A stretch of DNA of 64,000 bases. It comes from Anaerolineales bacterium (lineage in GTDB: Bacteria; Chloroflexota; Anaerolineae; Anaerolineales; Villigracilaceae). The notes beneath the pieces are model-generated. The model was not told the origin of the DNA, did no database searches, and worked only from the letters and a program-made list of their open reading frames with translations. Positions 44,033-52,388 of the stretch are shown piece by piece. Both the position numbers and the translations under genes were made by a program. Positions within the stretch are counted from its first letter, which is position 1, and every line of letters starts with the position of its first letter. The stretch covers positions 1,054,001 to 1,118,000 of the forward strand of contig CP129481.1 in assembly GCA_030583905.1 (NCBI GenBank). The letters are read 5' to 3'.

Positions 44033-45376
44033 ATGAAATATCACATCTGGACCGAAGGCTGTCAAATGAACGTGGCTGACTCCCAGCGGGTCGGCTCGTC
44101 ACTTGAACATCTTGGTTACATTCTTACTGAAAAACCCGAAGAAGCGGACGTTATCGTCCTGAACACTTGCGTCGTGCGCCAGTCGGCGGAAGACAAGGCA
44201 CTGGGCCGCGTCAGTTCATTCAAGAAACTGAAAGAACAAAAGCCCGAGCTTGTCATCAACCTGATGGGATGTCTCGTCGGCGTGCGCGGGGCGGAAAAAC
44301 TCAAGGCGAAACTTCCCTATGTGGATGTCTTCTCGCCGCCATCCGATCCTGGACCGTTGATCTCGCATCTCACGCAGGGCGAGATCCAATCGATGGAAGA
44401 TGCCGAAACGACACGCCGCTTCCTGATGATGGACGAGGAACTGATCCTGCCGCAAGCCGAGCAAGGCAAACTTGTTAGCGTTCATGTGCCCATCGTGTAT
44501 GGTTGTTCGCACGCTTGCACCTTCTGCATCATCCCATACAAACGCGGCGTCGAACGTTCCCGTCCCGTCGGCGATATTGTGGCAGAAGTTCGCTCGCTGG
44601 CGAAGCAAGGCGTGAAAGAAGTCACCCTGCTCGGTCAGATCGTGGACCGCTACGGCAAGGACATCCCGGATGGTCCCAATCTCGCCGCGCTTCTGCGCAT
44701 CATTCATGAGGTGGAAGGCATCGAGCGCATCCGGTTCCTGACCTCGCATCCGAATTACTTCGACGACGACCTCATTCAAGCCATTGCTGACCTTCCGCGC
44801 GTCATGCCGCACATCGAACTGCCCATCCAAGCGGGCGATGACACTGTGCTTGAGAACATGAAACGCGGATACACCCAGCAAAATTTCCGCGACCTCGTCG
44901 CTAAAATCCGTAACCGCATTCCAGATTGTTCCATTGCAACTGACATCATCGTTGGATTCCCTGGCGAGACCGAAGAACAATTCATGGAGACGTACCGCGT
45001 CTTATCGGACCTGAAACTGGATGTTGCCCATCTGGCTCGTTACTCCGTCCGTGAAGGGACCGTTGCCACCCGCCGCATGGAGGACAACGTCACAGACGAG
45101 GAAAAGATGCGCCGCTTCCGCATGTTGGAAGACCAGCAGGAACAGATCGTGGGCGAGATCAACAAAAAGTATCTCGGCGAAACTGTGGATGTCTTATTTG
45201 AAGAAAAAGTAAAAGGTCGCTGGCGCGGACGCACCCCCACCAACAAACTTGTCTTCGTAGAGACCGATGAAGACCTGCGCGGCAAGTTACTCCCCGTCAC
45301 CGTCACCTGGACGGGACCCTGGTCCATGCAGGCGCGGCTGCAAAACCAGCCGGAAAGAGTCCTGATAGAATTTTAG
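44033..45376 (+). CDS. miaB: tRNA-2-methylthio-N6-dimethylallyladenosine synthase
   Basis: 447 aa. The N-terminal [4Fe-4S] Cys are Cys10 (GCQMN), Cys46 (NTCVV) and Cys80 (MGCLVG). The radical-SAM cluster is Cys158/162/165 (CSHACTFC), and a C-terminal TRAM domain begins near residue 375. The ADS after GCQMN is the MiaB form. It adds a methylthio group at A37 of tRNAs. The AGGAG lies five bases before the ATG, and a terminator (45387-45422) follows. Confidence 0.95.
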   Translation: MKYHIWTEGCQMNVADSQRVGSSLEHLGYILTEKPEEADVIVLNTCVVRQSAEDKALGRVSSFKKLKEQKPELVINLMGCLVGVRGAEKLKAKLPYVDVFSPPSDPGPLISHLTQGEIQSMEDAETTRRFLMMDEELILPQAEQGKLVSVHVPIVYGCSHACTFCIIPYKRGVERSRPVGDIVAEVRSLAKQGVKEVTLLGQIVDRYGKDIPDGPNLAALLRIIHEVEGIERIRFLTSHPNYFDDDLIQAIADLPRVMPHIELPIQAGDDTVLENMKRGYTQQNFRDLVAKIRNRIPDCSIATDIIVGFPGETEEQFMETYRVLSDLKLDVAHLARYSVREGTVATRRMEDNVTDEEKMRRFRMLEDQQEQIVGEINKKYLGETVDVLFEEKVKGRWRGRTPTNKLVFVETDEDLRGKLLPVTVTWTGPWSMQARLQNQPERVLIEF

Positions 45377-45386
45377 AGATCTCTCA

Positions 45387-45422
45387 TCAAAACGGCAGAC
45401 AAATTGAGGTCTGCCGTTTTGA
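45387..45422. terminator. Terminator between miaB and the convergent MFS gene
   Basis: A 14-bp perfect stem (TCAAAACGGCAGAC with GTCTGCCGTTTTGA, eight-base loop) with T run on the plus side and A-rich pairing on the other. Confidence 0.9.
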
Positions 45423-45475
45423 TTGAATAACACATCAGTTTTGTGCGTGATTATTGATAAAGGGATTAAAAAGGC

Positions 45476-46780
45476 TTATTCCGCTACAGGTTGCACTTTA
45501 TTCCGCACGGCGAACGCCCAGGTTGCCAGCACAAAACTGAGCAAGCCAAAGACCACAAACGGACCCGACTCCGTCCATTTGTCGAACAGCCAGCCGCCAA
45601 ATTTGGTGGCGATCAAAATCCCAATCGCACCACACAAACCGAAGAACCCGATTACCGAGCCGCGGATGGCGGCGGGAGCCTGCTGCTGAATCAGCACCTG
45701 TGTGGCGATCACCGTGCCGATATTGCCAGCACCTGCCACCGCCACCGCCGCGAACATCGCTCCACTGAAGGGATCGTCAACCAGGAAGAGGGAGATATAC
45801 CCAAAGCCCGAAATGATATTGGTCACTGCAAGCGCCGTGGCACGGTTCATGCGGTCAGCCATGACGCCGAAAAGAGGCGCACCCAAAAATGCCGCCAATT
45901 GCGAAACGCCCACGATGATACTGGCACGCGCCAGCGCGTCCGCAGCACCCATCCCCGACGTAACACCGTACTTGTTGATCCATAACGCCAGAAACGTGCC
46001 AACAATGGCGAGGTCACCGCGTGAGACGAATGCCGCGCCATAACCTAGCAAAACACCAGGGTCACGCGCCGCGTTGACACCTTTGGCGATCAACTCAAAG
46101 AAGCGTTCAGGCTGGGTGTGTTCGCGAATGCCCGGTCCTTTCAGACCAAGCCAGAGCAAGAGAGCGGCGAGCACCGCCAATCCTGCCGCGACATAATACG
46201 TCGCCTGCCCTGCGGAGATAGTATCCATGCCTCCCTGTTTGAACCACTCGGGCATTTTGAGCAGTACAAAGACCGCAGTCATTGCACCCAGTCCATTCAT
46301 CACACCCTGAATGCCGTTGGCTTTGCCGCGGTCGCGATCCACGGCATAATCGGCAAGCACAGTGGACAACATGCTGGTCGCGCCCGCCGCGCCGATGGCA
46401 AAGAGCATGCGGAAAAGCACCAACTGCCAGACAGCCCCAGACTGAATCATCAGCACATACCCCACGCCAACGATCAGAAAACTGCCTGCAAAAATCAGCC
46501 GTCTGCCAACTTTATCGGACAAACTGCCCGCCAGCCCGATGATAAAGATGATGACGAGTTCGTGCCAGAACAACACTGTGCCTGTCACATTGCCCTGCTC
46601 TGCCAGCGGGACTTTGAGAACTTCGGTCAGCAAGTATGGCTGGACAAGGTTGACAAAACTAAGCAAACAAATGGTGATGAACGCCGAAAAATAGAACGCG
46701 CTCATGTTCAGGCGGGATACGCCGTGATGCAATTCCACCTTGCCAAAGACGATGCCTTTTGTTTCGGTTGCAGTTGCCAT
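45476..46780 (-). CDS. MFS transporter, last gene of the nitrilase operon
   Basis: 434 aa, about 12 membrane helices, from ATG 46780 with GAGGAG seven bases upstream. A longer frame to 46894 would begin in a repeat and is unlikely. The first-half MFS motif is GLAGSLSDKVGRRLIFAG, the second-half version GVMADRMNRATALAV. Position at the end of a catabolic operon suggests uptake of the substrate or efflux of a product; direction is not shown by sequence. Confidence 0.87.
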   Translation of the reverse strand: MATATETKGIVFGKVELHHGVSRLNMSAFYFSAFITICLLSFVNLVQPYLLTEVLKVPLAEQGNVTGTVLFWHELVIIFIIGLAGSLSDKVGRRLIFAGSFLIVGVGYVLMIQSGAVWQLVLFRMLFAIGAAGATSMLSTVLADYAVDRDRGKANGIQGVMNGLGAMTAVFVLLKMPEWFKQGGMDTISAGQATYYVAAGLAVLAALLLWLGLKGPGIREHTQPERFFELIAKGVNAARDPGVLLGYGAAFVSRGDLAIVGTFLALWINKYGVTSGMGAADALARASIIVGVSQLAAFLGAPLFGVMADRMNRATALAVTNIISGFGYISLFLVDDPFSGAMFAAVAVAGAGNIGTVIATQVLIQQQAPAAIRGSVIGFFGLCGAIGILIATKFGGWLFDKWTESGPFVVFGLLSFVLATWAFAVRNKVQPVAE

Positions 46781-46841
46781 GTGTTCTCTCCTCATAAAAA
46801 TAAGATGATGGGCGACAGTCTGCGATCTATCTTTCTTCTTT

Positions 46842-46870
46842 CCTTTGTGTACTTCGTGCCCTTCGTGTTT
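46842..46870. repeat. Half copy of the 48.3-kb inverted repeat
   Basis: CCTTTGTGTACTTCGTGCCC followed by TTCGTGTTT closely matches the right arm at 48377-48407. It lies between the MFS and aldehyde dehydrogenase genes and overlaps the end of the latter. Confidence 0.7.
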
Positions 46871-48314
46871 AAAAAGGTCTTGGCGTCTCTCCAAGTTCCA
46901 AACTGATCCACTTCAACTCGGTGAAATGCTCTACCGAATATTTCCCACCGCTCCTGCCAATGCCAGACATGCCGTAGCCGCCGATCGGCGCCATCGGGTC
47001 GGACTGGAATGAGTGCGTACCGACATGCACCGACCCGCAGCGGATTCGTCGCGCCGCGGTCATGCCGCGCACCAGGTCATTCGTCAGCACGCCCGCGCTC
47101 AAGCCGTAATCGCTTTCGTTTGCAATCGCGATCATCTCCTCGAACGACGGCACTTCCATCACCATTGCCACGGGACCGAACGTCTCCTCATCCCAACACG
47201 GACCCGACATCGGCGGGTTGTAGATCACTGTCGGTTGAAACACAAGTCCGTTATGCACCGCGCCGCCCGTGAGAATTTCCGCGCCGCCATCTTTTGCGAC
47301 ACCCACATGCCGCAACACTTTATCCACCGCGCGTTGATTGATCAGCGGACCATACGCCGTCTTTTCATCACGCAAGTCACCGAGATGCAAACTCGTCGCC
47401 TTCTTCGCCAACGCTTCGGCAAACGCACGTCCATTCGGCGCTTCGACCAAAATCCTCGCGCTCGACATACAGATCTGCCCGCCATGTGTGAACGCGCCCA
47501 CCGCCGCGATCTCCACCGCCTTGGTCACATCAAAATCGTTCAGCACCAACAGCGGGTTTTTCCCGCCGAGTTCCAACTGCATTCGCTTCATCGATTGGAT
47601 CGCGATCTCACCGATCTTCACGCCCGTCGCCGTCGAACCCGTCAACGCAATGCCGTTCACTTTGGGATGTTTCGCCAGCGGAGCGCCGCACTCTGCGCCG
47701 AATCCTGTCACCACATTGAAGACTCCATCAGGAAGCCCCGCCTCTTTCATGACCTTTGCCAGTTCCACCGCAATCAGCGGAGTCTCCTCTGACGGCTTCG
47801 CGATGACGGCATTGCCCGCTCCGAGTGGAAAAACGATCATCTTCGCCAGCAGCACCAACGGCGCATTGAACGGCGATATCGCCAACACCACACCCACAGG
47901 TTCACGCACAACCATCGACATGCGATGTGGCTTTTCATTGGGCAGCGTGTCTGCATACAACCGTCGCACCTCCCCCGCCGCCGCCCTCAACACCGACGCC
48001 GTGTACAACACTTCATACTTCGCCTTGATAATGGATGATCCACTTTCATCAATAAGTAGATTCAGCAGACGGTCATAATTCGCTTCGACGTGATCCGCGC
48101 ACTTTAGCAGAATCTTCTCTCTGTCATACGATGGCAGTGATGACCAATGCTCATACCCCTTCCGCGCAGAGGAAACCGCGGCTTCGACATCCGCCTCCGC
48201 GCCCCGCGCGGCATGACCAAGAATCTCGCCCGTCATCGGCGCGTAACTTGGAAACGTCTCGCCATTCGCAGCAGGGACTTCTCGTCCGTGGATGAAGTGT
48301 CCGTAAGTTTTCAT
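46869..48314 (-). CDS. NAD(P)-dependent aldehyde dehydrogenase, aromatic-aldehyde type
   Basis: 481 aa from ATG 48314, which has AAGAAGG five bases upstream. Catalytic Cys lies in GQICMSSAR and the general base Glu in LELGGKNPL. The cofactor loop is NGIALTGSTATG. The sequence layout resembles salicylaldehyde/vanillin dehydrogenases. It would oxidise an aldehyde made by the flavin monooxygenase or nitrilase steps of the same operon; the true substrate is unknown. Confidence 0.9.
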   Translation of the reverse strand: MKTYGHFIHGREVPAANGETFPSYAPMTGEILGHAARGAEADVEAAVSSARKGYEHWSSLPSYDREKILLKCADHVEANYDRLLNLLIDESGSSIIKAKYEVLYTASVLRAAAGEVRRLYADTLPNEKPHRMSMVVREPVGVVLAISPFNAPLVLLAKMIVFPLGAGNAVIAKPSEETPLIAVELAKVMKEAGLPDGVFNVVTGFGAECGAPLAKHPKVNGIALTGSTATGVKIGEIAIQSMKRMQLELGGKNPLLVLNDFDVTKAVEIAAVGAFTHGGQICMSSARILVEAPNGRAFAEALAKKATSLHLGDLRDEKTAYGPLINQRAVDKVLRHVGVAKDGGAEILTGGAVHNGLVFQPTVIYNPPMSGPCWDEETFGPVAMVMEVPSFEEMIAIANESDYGLSAGVLTNDLVRGMTAARRIRCGSVHVGTHSFQSDPMAPIGGYGMSGIGRSGGKYSVEHFTELKWISLELGETPRPF

Positions 48315-48329
48315 GGTTGCCTTCTTTTC

Positions 48330-48407
48330 AACCACAAAGGGTCACAAAGCATCACGAAGGAATTAAATTAAAAAAACCTTTGTGTACTTTAGTGACCCTT
48401 CGTGGTT
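48330..48407. repeat. Inverted repeat of MITE/REP type
   Basis: Two 31-base arms (48330-48360 and 48377-48407) match in inverted orientation at 24 of 31 positions around a 16-base AT-rich centre. The arm sequence (AACCACAAAGGGTCAC) is of a dispersed intergenic type, and a half copy lies at 46842. It sits between two genes of one operon. Confidence 0.8.
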
Positions 48408-48414
48408 AATGATT

Positions 48415-49605
48415 TTAGATTCTTTCTTCCAACATGGATGCCTTTAACAAATATGCCCTTGCCTTTGCACGGTCACTCGCCGCACCCGAAAGCGACGTAT
48501 TCCTGCGCTCGCGTTCTTCTTCCGCGCTCATCACCATGTTGTTGTATTGCTGGTCGGTATAGAGTTGCACAGACTCCACCGCATACTGCCTACGTTCATT
48601 CGAGTAATCATCCAAAATGGAATCCGACTCGCCGTTCCAAATGCGGATGAATTTCTCTGTCAAATTCACCGCGTCGTGGATTCCGCTATTCATGCCCATG
48701 CCGCCTGACGGATTATTGTTGTGCGCCGAGTCGCCTACCAGCAACGCCCGCCCCACACGGAAGGTATCCGCCACACGCTGATGGACGCGATACAGCTGAG
48801 TGGTCTTGATTCTGTAATCAGGGACTTTGCCAAAGAAGTTGGAAATCCGCGCCCGCAAATTTTCTTCCTTCATTGCAACATCTTCTTTTTCATCATCCGT
48901 CATGCGAAACACCACGCGGACAATATCAGGCAGATTCAAAATGATGACCCATTCCTGCGGGTCAAAGATGTAACAGACTTGTGCCGCGCCTGGGAGCAGG
49001 TCTTCGGTATTCAAGTCACTGCCAATGAGCAGGAAGCGATCTTCGTAGGTCTTGCCTTGAAAGCCAATGTTCAACTGCTTACGGACAGCGCTATGCGTCC
49101 CGTCCGCGCCGACGATGTACGAGCCTTCGCGTTCGACAATTCCACTCGCAGTTTCAAATCGCGCCGTAACGTGTGTGCAGTGGTCAACAAAGTCAATGAG
49201 TTTATGCCCCATGTGGACTTTTCCCATTGCAGTCGCTTCGACGGCAGGCTTCAGCACGCGCGTGGCGATATGCTGCGGGCACTGCAAACGATACGGGTAG
49301 GGAGTGTCGTCTGAAATGCAACCATAGTCAAAGTCCGCGATGAGGCGGCGCGGAGCGCGTTCCCAATACTGCAAGCGATCTACTTTGTATCCATGCTGGA
49401 TGATCTCATCCACCACACCCCACTCTTTGAACATCTCAAGCGTTTTGGGATGAAACGTGCTAGCGCGGATCTGCGTGTTGAGTTCAGCATCCATTTCGAA
49501 AACCTCGGCAGGAATGCCCGCACGGGAAAGCGCCAACGCCAACGAAAGCCCCACAGGACCCGCGCCAGCAATGAGGATGGGCAACTGATTACTGTTCACT
49601 AACAA
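48415..49605 (-). CDS. FAD-dependent monooxygenase, group A (PHBH-like)
   Basis: 396 aa. The FAD fold is AGAGPVGLSLALALSRAG, the DG motif is YIVGADGTHSAVRKQL, and the second FAD motif is GDSAHNNNPSGGMGMNSG. Group A enzymes hydroxylate aromatic rings with NAD(P)H and oxygen. The start at TTG 49605 has no good Shine-Dalgarno; GTG 49599 is an alternative. It lies between the 262-aa gene and the aldehyde dehydrogenase. Confidence 0.9.
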   Translation of the reverse strand: MLVNSNQLPILIAGAGPVGLSLALALSRAGIPAEVFEMDAELNTQIRASTFHPKTLEMFKEWGVVDEIIQHGYKVDRLQYWERAPRRLIADFDYGCISDDTPYPYRLQCPQHIATRVLKPAVEATAMGKVHMGHKLIDFVDHCTHVTARFETASGIVEREGSYIVGADGTHSAVRKQLNIGFQGKTYEDRFLLIGSDLNTEDLLPGAAQVCYIFDPQEWVIILNLPDIVRVVFRMTDDEKEDVAMKEENLRARISNFFGKVPDYRIKTTQLYRVHQRVADTFRVGRALLVGDSAHNNNPSGGMGMNSGIHDAVNLTEKFIRIWNGESDSILDDYSNERRQYAVESVQLYTDQQYNNMVMSAEEERERRNTSLSGAASDRAKARAYLLKASMLEERI

Positions 49606-49632
49606 CTCGCATCTTGTAACTCGTACCTTGCA

Positions 49633-50421
49633 CTACTCTCTTTCCCCCGCATGCAAAATCCGCACCAAGCGTTCACGCATCGGCACACCAAGCATGCGGT
49701 CTGCCAAAACATTCGCAGGGTCTTTCTCCACAATGGTTCTGCGGACAAGTTCATCGCGCTGCTTCAACGCCGCGCGTTTTTCAGGCGAGACAGGCTTGGC
49801 ATTCTTCACCAACTCCACCCAATTGCGGACGTATTCCAACATGACCGACTCGACATGCGCTTTGAAATCCGCGAACGGAAGCAAACCGCAGATCGCAATC
49901 GGCGACAGTGTTCCACGTGTGTAAAGATGAACAGGGTTGAAGGTCTTATACGCAGGGTTGCGACGCAGCTCGATCCATTTTTGATTCATCGATTCGTGAT
50001 ACTGGTCGAGATGATCGGGCGAAATGACAGGTTCATAGCGCGGCAGATAATCGACATAGCAAAAGACATCGGGAGCAGTACCGAGCGCCATGCCCAAATG
50101 CGGCACATCAATTTCATCGTTCACCCAGCAAGTGAGATGAATATTCGTAAAACCCGTTTCAGGTTTGCCGATCCACGAACGGACGATCCAATCAATTTTG
50201 TCACCCGTGTAGGTGAACATATTTCCCACCACATTGCCCTGCAAATCGGAAATTTGTTCAATGTCCGCGCACTTCATATCGCGCCGCAGGTTCAAGCCAT
50301 TGTTCACCATCTCCCACGCCTGCTCGCGCACGTTCAACAAATAGTTGAACACTTCCGTATTGTCCACAGGCTTGCGCGAATCAAGCACATCTGCCAGGTG
50401 TTGAACTGTATCTCCGCTCAT
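49633..50421 (-). CDS. Unknown protein of the nitrilase operon
   Basis: 262 aa, not securely recognised. It is soluble, with Trp- and Tyr-rich blocks: IVRSWIGKPETGFTNIHLTCW, HLGMALGTAPDVFCYVDYLP, RYEPVISPDHLDQYHESMNQ. The pattern faintly recalls the bilin-reductase-like family of red chlorophyll catabolite reductase, offered only as a guess. GGAGA lies six bases before the ATG. It is co-transcribed with the nitrilase and monooxygenase genes, so a role in breaking down the same ring compound is plausible. Confidence 0.7.
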   Translation of the reverse strand: MSGDTVQHLADVLDSRKPVDNTEVFNYLLNVREQAWEMVNNGLNLRRDMKCADIEQISDLQGNVVGNMFTYTGDKIDWIVRSWIGKPETGFTNIHLTCWVNDEIDVPHLGMALGTAPDVFCYVDYLPRYEPVISPDHLDQYHESMNQKWIELRRNPAYKTFNPVHLYTRGTLSPIAICGLLPFADFKAHVESVMLEYVRNWVELVKNAKPVSPEKRAALKQRDELVRRTIVEKDPANVLADRMLGVPMRERLVRILHAGERE

Positions 50422-50482
50422 GGTTGTCTCCTTATTAGTTGAGTAGAGACTAGAGACTATTCATCTATTCTCTAGTCTTCCA

Positions 50483-52147
50483 TTATCTTGAAATCAACGG
50501 CTCTGCCAACTTCCACGGTCTGCCATTCAAAACATCCGTGCGATGCGAAACCATCTTATTGACCGCCGCCGCAGGATGAATTTCCGCAATCGTCAAGCCA
50601 TCGCCTTGCGCCATTGTTATCACGGGATAATTGATATTGCCATCGAACGGTCGGTTCTTCCATTCCGTCCACAGCGTAAAATCTTCAGTGATGGCATAAA
50701 TACCGCTGTCACTTTTACTCGCCACAATCACATTCATGCGGTTCTCAGCCGCGCGTTCTTTGAAACCCAATTCCACTTCCCACTTTTCCAAGATCATCGT
50801 CGGCACCGCCACCACTTCCACATCCTTCAACGCCGCGAGTCGAAACGTCTCAGGGTAGATGGCATCATTGCCGATCACCAACGCAACGCGTCCCCACTCG
50901 GCATCAAACACATTCACTTCGTCCCCCAACTTCGACCACGCATGACGTCCCGACGTATGCAATTGCGGCTGCTTCAACACCACGCCGCTTTTATTGAACA
51001 GCACCCCCACATGCGCCCCATCTTCCACAATCGACGTCGCCACATACGCATCTTTCAATTCGCTTTGCAACGCGCGAATCATCTCAACCGATTCTTTTTC
51101 AGCGCTTTCTAAATTCGTGATGTGGAATAACTCTGGGAGGACAATTAACTTAACTCCAGCCCTTTCCCCCTCCGCAATCATCTTCAACGCTGAATCAACC
51201 GCCTCTTTTCCTGACGCCGAAACCTGCCCCGCCCCCGCAAGCAGACTCTCCACCCCAGGCGTTTTCCCGCCACTCTGCGACTCCACCCCAAGCGGCGCAT
51301 ACAACTCAGGTCTGCGCGCGGACAAAATATCCGTGCCATCAGGACGAAGTTTATTATCGGCTTCGCTCAAGTCAATATCCGCGAAGACCACCGCTTCGCC
51401 TTTCATCGGCGCCTTGGCTAACACCGTCCCATCAGGCGCGACAATCTGACTCTCGCCAGCGCCTTCGAGAAAACTTGGGTCAATTTTCAACCGCGCTGCA
51501 ACAGCCTCGCGCATCTCTTCAGGCACCAACGACCCAACCTTATTCGCCGCGACGACGAACACCTTATTCTCCGCCGCCCGCACAGGAATATGCAGCGACG
51601 CTTCATCATGCGCAAATGAATTCAGGCTATTGAGCAACAACTGCGGACGACGCACCGCCAATGCCCGCGCCACTTCAGGGATGACCCCGTCCATGCAGGC
51701 GTACATGCCCACTTGCCCCATTTCTGTTTCAATGATCGGCGCGATCATCGTGGACTTTTCAAGGAAGTTATTTTCATTGCCCATCAAAATCTGCTTATCC
51801 GTCAACCCGACCACATTCCCCGCTGGGTCGAACAAAATATTGGTCCCCGAAACCTTGCCACCATCCCGCTTCAAGGTGACGTTGATCTTGATATAGCAGT
51901 TATGCTCTTTGGCTTTTCCGCCTATCGCGTGGATAAAGTCGTCGTCGAGCGAAACAGCCGTCCCGTAGCAATGAGCCGCGTCACGATACCAGGCGATGTG
52001 ATTGACAAATTCAGGCAACACCATCACATCCGGCTTGACCTTCGCCGCTTCATCGATCATCCGCAGACAAGTTTGCAGGTTCGCGGCGACATCCGCCACC
52101 ACGCCGAACTGCACCGCCGCCGCTCGAATTTTAGTTTTTCCAGCCAA
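50483..52147 (-). CDS. Tandem nitrilase-fold protein, second domain lacking the catalytic Cys
   Basis: 554 aa from TTG 52147, which has a GGAG six bases upstream; the frame continues to 52216 but that part covers the promoter. Domain 1 (1-290) has the full Glu46-Lys118-Cys151 triad (LPEFVN, TDKQI, MYACMDG). Domain 2 (305-554) keeps Glu339 and Lys392, but the Cys position is Gly426 (LVIGNDAIYPE). So one active and one dead carbon-nitrogen hydrolase are fused. It would cleave an amide or nitrile; the second domain may bind substrate or regulate. First gene of a five-gene operon. Confidence 0.88.
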   Translation of the reverse strand: MAGKTKIRAAAVQFGVVADVAANLQTCLRMIDEAAKVKPDVMVLPEFVNHIAWYRDAAHCYGTAVSLDDDFIHAIGGKAKEHNCYIKINVTLKRDGGKVSGTNILFDPAGNVVGLTDKQILMGNENNFLEKSTMIAPIIETEMGQVGMYACMDGVIPEVARALAVRRPQLLLNSLNSFAHDEASLHIPVRAAENKVFVVAANKVGSLVPEEMREAVAARLKIDPSFLEGAGESQIVAPDGTVLAKAPMKGEAVVFADIDLSEADNKLRPDGTDILSARRPELYAPLGVESQSGGKTPGVESLLAGAGQVSASGKEAVDSALKMIAEGERAGVKLIVLPELFHITNLESAEKESVEMIRALQSELKDAYVATSIVEDGAHVGVLFNKSGVVLKQPQLHTSGRHAWSKLGDEVNVFDAEWGRVALVIGNDAIYPETFRLAALKDVEVVAVPTMILEKWEVELGFKERAAENRMNVIVASKSDSGIYAITEDFTLWTEWKNRPFDGNINYPVITMAQGDGLTIAEIHPAAAVNKMVSHRTDVLNGRPWKLAEPLISR

Positions 52148-52169
52148 AGACTGTCTCCACAGGCTAAAT

Positions 52170-52216
52170 GTTATAACATTATAACAACTATACCCCAAGC
52201 AAACAAGGTTTGTCAA
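52170..52216 (-). promoter_or_regulatory. Promoter and palindromic operator of the nitrilase operon
   Basis: On the minus strand: TTGACA (52211-52216), 18-nt spacer, TATAGT (52187-52192). A 16-bp palindrome (GTTATAA-CA-TTATAAC, 52170-52185) lies one base after the -10 and covers the expected +1. It fits a repressor operator of the GntR/TetR kind. No regulator gene is adjacent. Confidence 0.75.
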
Positions 52217-52234
52217 TAAATAATGGGATTGATG

Positions 52235-52327
52235 TTGATAATGATTAACGGCAGAGATATAATGAATATGAAATTTCTATACGATTATTAGAGTAGCGGT
52301 GAACTAAATAATAGTTCACCGCTTTTA
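52235..52327 (+). ncRNA. Candidate small RNA or attenuated leader upstream of rfbB
   Basis: A near-consensus promoter TTGATA (52235-52240), 17-nt spacer, TATAAT (52258-52263) is followed about 25 bases after the expected +1 by a perfect 11-bp hairpin (AGCGGTGAACT with AGTTCACCGCT, 52295-52323) and TTTT. The product would be about 57 nt. The stem ends 62 bases before the rfbB ATG, so it is either a separate RNA or a leader whose read-through feeds rfbB. Confidence 0.55.
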
Positions 52328-52388
52328 TCGGCATTTATGGTATTTGTAAATTGACTATAAGAATGTTTTAGTTTTTGATATATTTTTC

